The notes beneath the pieces were generated by a model. The model was not told where the DNA came from, ran no database searches, and saw nothing but the letters and a program-made list of their open reading frames with translations. A program made the translations under genes and the position numbers. Positions 63,049-64,000 of a DNA stretch of 64,000 bases are shown one piece after another; positions within the stretch are counted from its first letter, which is position 1; each line of letters opens with the position of its first letter. Source of the DNA: Mesorhizobium waimense (GTDB taxonomy: Bacteria; Pseudomonadota; Alphaproteobacteria; Rhizobiales; Rhizobiaceae); NCBI RefSeq assembly GCF_003601975.1, contig NZ_QZWZ01000005.1, positions 208,826-272,825 of the forward strand. The letters are read 5' to 3'.

Positions 63049-63531
63049 CTACTCTAAGGGCAACACTTCGGAGCGCTTGACCTGGTCAAGGGCGAAGCTG
63101 GTTTCGATCGAGGCGACGCCATCCAAACGCGTGAGTTTATCCTTAATGAACCGCTCGTACGCTTCGAGGTCGCGCACAACGATGCGCATCAGATAGTCGC
63201 GCTGCCCAGTCATGAGGTAGCAGTCTACGACCTCCGGCCAGCGCGCCACGGCGAGCGCGAAGCGGTCAAGATCTTCTTCGCGCTGCCGCTCGAGTTTGAT
63301 CGAAGCGAAGGCGCTGATCGGCAGGCCGACCTTCTTTTGGTCTATCACCGCGGTGTAACCTTTGATCACGCCAGAATCCTCCAGCAAGCGCACACGCCGG
63401 GCGCAAGGGGACGGCGACAAACCGACGCGATCAGACAGCTCGTTGGCTGTGATCTTGCCGTTACCTTGGATCGCCGCGATGATTTTCCTGTCGATATCGT
63501 CCAACCCGCGCATTAGCTGATTTTCTTTCAT
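63049..63531 (-). CDS. Lrp/AsnC-family transcriptional regulator
   Basis: The 160-residue protein has the helix-turn-helix 'NGKITANELSDRVGLSPSPC' and 'ARRVRLLEDSGVIKGYTAVI', followed by the RAM ligand-binding domain ('VVDCYLMTGQRDYLMRIVV'). It is divergent from an E1-type dehydrogenase gene; this layout matches Pseudomonas mdeR beside mdeB-type genes and bkd regulators. An amino-acid-catabolic target is likely. Confidence 0.9.
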   Translation of the reverse strand: MKENQLMRGLDDIDRKIIAAIQGNGKITANELSDRVGLSPSPCARRVRLLEDSGVIKGYTAVIDQKKVGLPISAFASIKLERQREEDLDRFALAVARWPEVVDCYLMTGQRDYLMRIVVRDLEAYERFIKDKLTRLDGVASIETSFALDQVKRSEVLPLE

Positions 63532-63642
63532 CGGAAGCGTAAAGTTGGTGAAAACAGCTAAATGATCACCAGCCTAAAGGCAAGTTTGGTTACATTTCGC
63601 GCCTGAAGAGGCCTAGTCTCTACCCTCTCGAGGGGCCTGATC

Positions 63643-63873
63643 ATGACAACGCAACGACTTTCCATCCTTTCCCAACTTGAGCGTAAAGTGCTGTGGCTCG
63701 CAATCTGGACAATCCACAATGCCAACCACCTGCGGGACAATGGCGACGGGCTGAAGGTGGGGGGCCACCAAGCGTCTTCAGCTTCGCTGAACACGATCCT
63801 GACTGCGCTCTATTTCGCCATTCTGCGGCCTGAGGACAGAGTTGCGGTGAAGCCGCATGCCAGCCCGATCTAC
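63643..63873 (+). pseudogene. 5' end of a homodimeric pyruvate-dehydrogenase-E1-type gene (AceE/MdeB), interrupted
   Basis: The first 77 codons read as the start of an AceE/MdeB-type E1 subunit: 'LAIWTIHNANHLRDNGDGLK', 'VGGHQASSASLNTILTALYF' and 'AILRPEDRVAVKPHASPIY'. At the codon for Y the homology stops and a different sequence begins, which leads into an IS630-type transposase within 60 bases. An intact gene would encode roughly 800-900 residues; the rest is outside the window or lost. The likely partner regulator is the divergent Lrp gene. Confidence 0.8.
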
Positions 63874-64000
63874 TCATCTGGAACTGAAGTTCGTTACATT
63901 GTATGCTACGTCGCTTCTGGAGAGGAGCGCATTATGGCGAACGCGAATGGCCGCCCAACCGCGCCGTTGGTTCTGAGCGCAGACGAGCAGGATTATCTCG
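63873..64000 (+). mobile_element. IS630-family insertion sequence, left end
   Basis: The E1-gene homology stops next to a TA (63871-63872), the target dinucleotide of IS630/Tc1-like elements. About 60 bases later an IS630-type transposase opens. The right end is outside the window, so terminal repeats and target duplication cannot be confirmed. Confidence 0.7.
63934..64000 (+). CDS. IS630-family transposase, partial at window end
   Basis: The 22 visible residues, 'MANANGRPTAPLVLSADEQD' then YL, match the N-terminus of IS630 transposases of rhizobia ('L-x-L-x-x-x-E-x-x-x-L' before the helix-turn-helix). GGAGAGGAG precedes the ATG. The gene continues past the window edge. Confidence 0.75.
   Translation, partial: MANANGRPTAPLVLSADEQDYL

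Overview
The window looks like chromosomal DNA of a GC-rich alphaproteobacterium of the Rhizobiales, most like Mesorhizobium. The evidence is the density of ABC and TRAP uptake operons each with its own GntR, LacI, ROK or TetR regulator, the small rhizobial ribbon-helix-helix proteins, and the protein sequences themselves. The genus is inference; no rRNA or tRNA gene is present to anchor it.

Layout. 1-4.9 kb: the end of a LacI-type regulator, a flavin reductase/LLM-monooxygenase pair, a GntR/UTRA regulator, a Gfo/Idh/MocA dehydrogenase and a Nudix hydrolase. 5.1-9.6 kb: an AfuABC/FbpABC-type importer (ferric iron or hexose phosphate). 9.9-11.6 kb: a Pit phosphate transporter with its DUF47 partner. 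11.9-19.4 kb: a ribose-type ABC importer flanked by two paralogous SGNH hydrolases and a ROK-type regulator. 19.4-26.4 kb: a complete quinate/shikimate-to-protocatechuate module (TRAP transporter, shikimate/quinate dehydrogenase, type II dehydroquinase-like protein, QuiC-type dehydroshikimate dehydratase) with a divergent TetR regulator and a two-copy direct-repeat operator. 26.4-27.5 kb holds a decayed RND efflux adaptor. 27.5-44 kb: a large acid-sugar locus with a second TRAP transporter, an L-idonate-dehydrogenase-like enzyme, two FCD GntR regulators, four mandelate racemase/enolase-family dehydratases, a MalFGK-type ABC importer and an RraA-family protein. 44-48.3 kb is a looser stretch of small genes and remnants. 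48.3-60 kb: a propane/phenol-type binuclear iron monooxygenase operon (mimABCD with amidohydrolase, DUF59 protein, GroEL paralogue and alcohol dehydrogenase), read leftward, facing its sigma-54 activator gene. 60.2-62.4 kb: an unrecognised four-gene operon (helical protein, coiled coil, WD40 propeller, micro-protein) divergent from mimA. The right edge has an Lrp regulator and an aceE/mdeB-type E1 gene cut by an IS630-family element.

How it works together. Most loci follow one logic: a high-affinity importer, the enzymes that make the substrate enter central metabolism, and a dedicated regulator beside them. At the boundary between the solute-binding-protein gene and the membrane genes, all five such operons carry an inverted repeat, which suggests a shared way of making more binding protein than permease. 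The monooxygenase operon has a consensus -24/-12 promoter upstream of mimA and repeated TGTAA half-sites farther upstream, which fits control by the sigma-54 activator at the other end of the cluster.

The least explained parts are the four-gene WD40 module next to the monooxygenase, the combination of four enolase-superfamily dehydratases, and a dehydroquinase-like protein that lacks two residues normally used for substrate binding.
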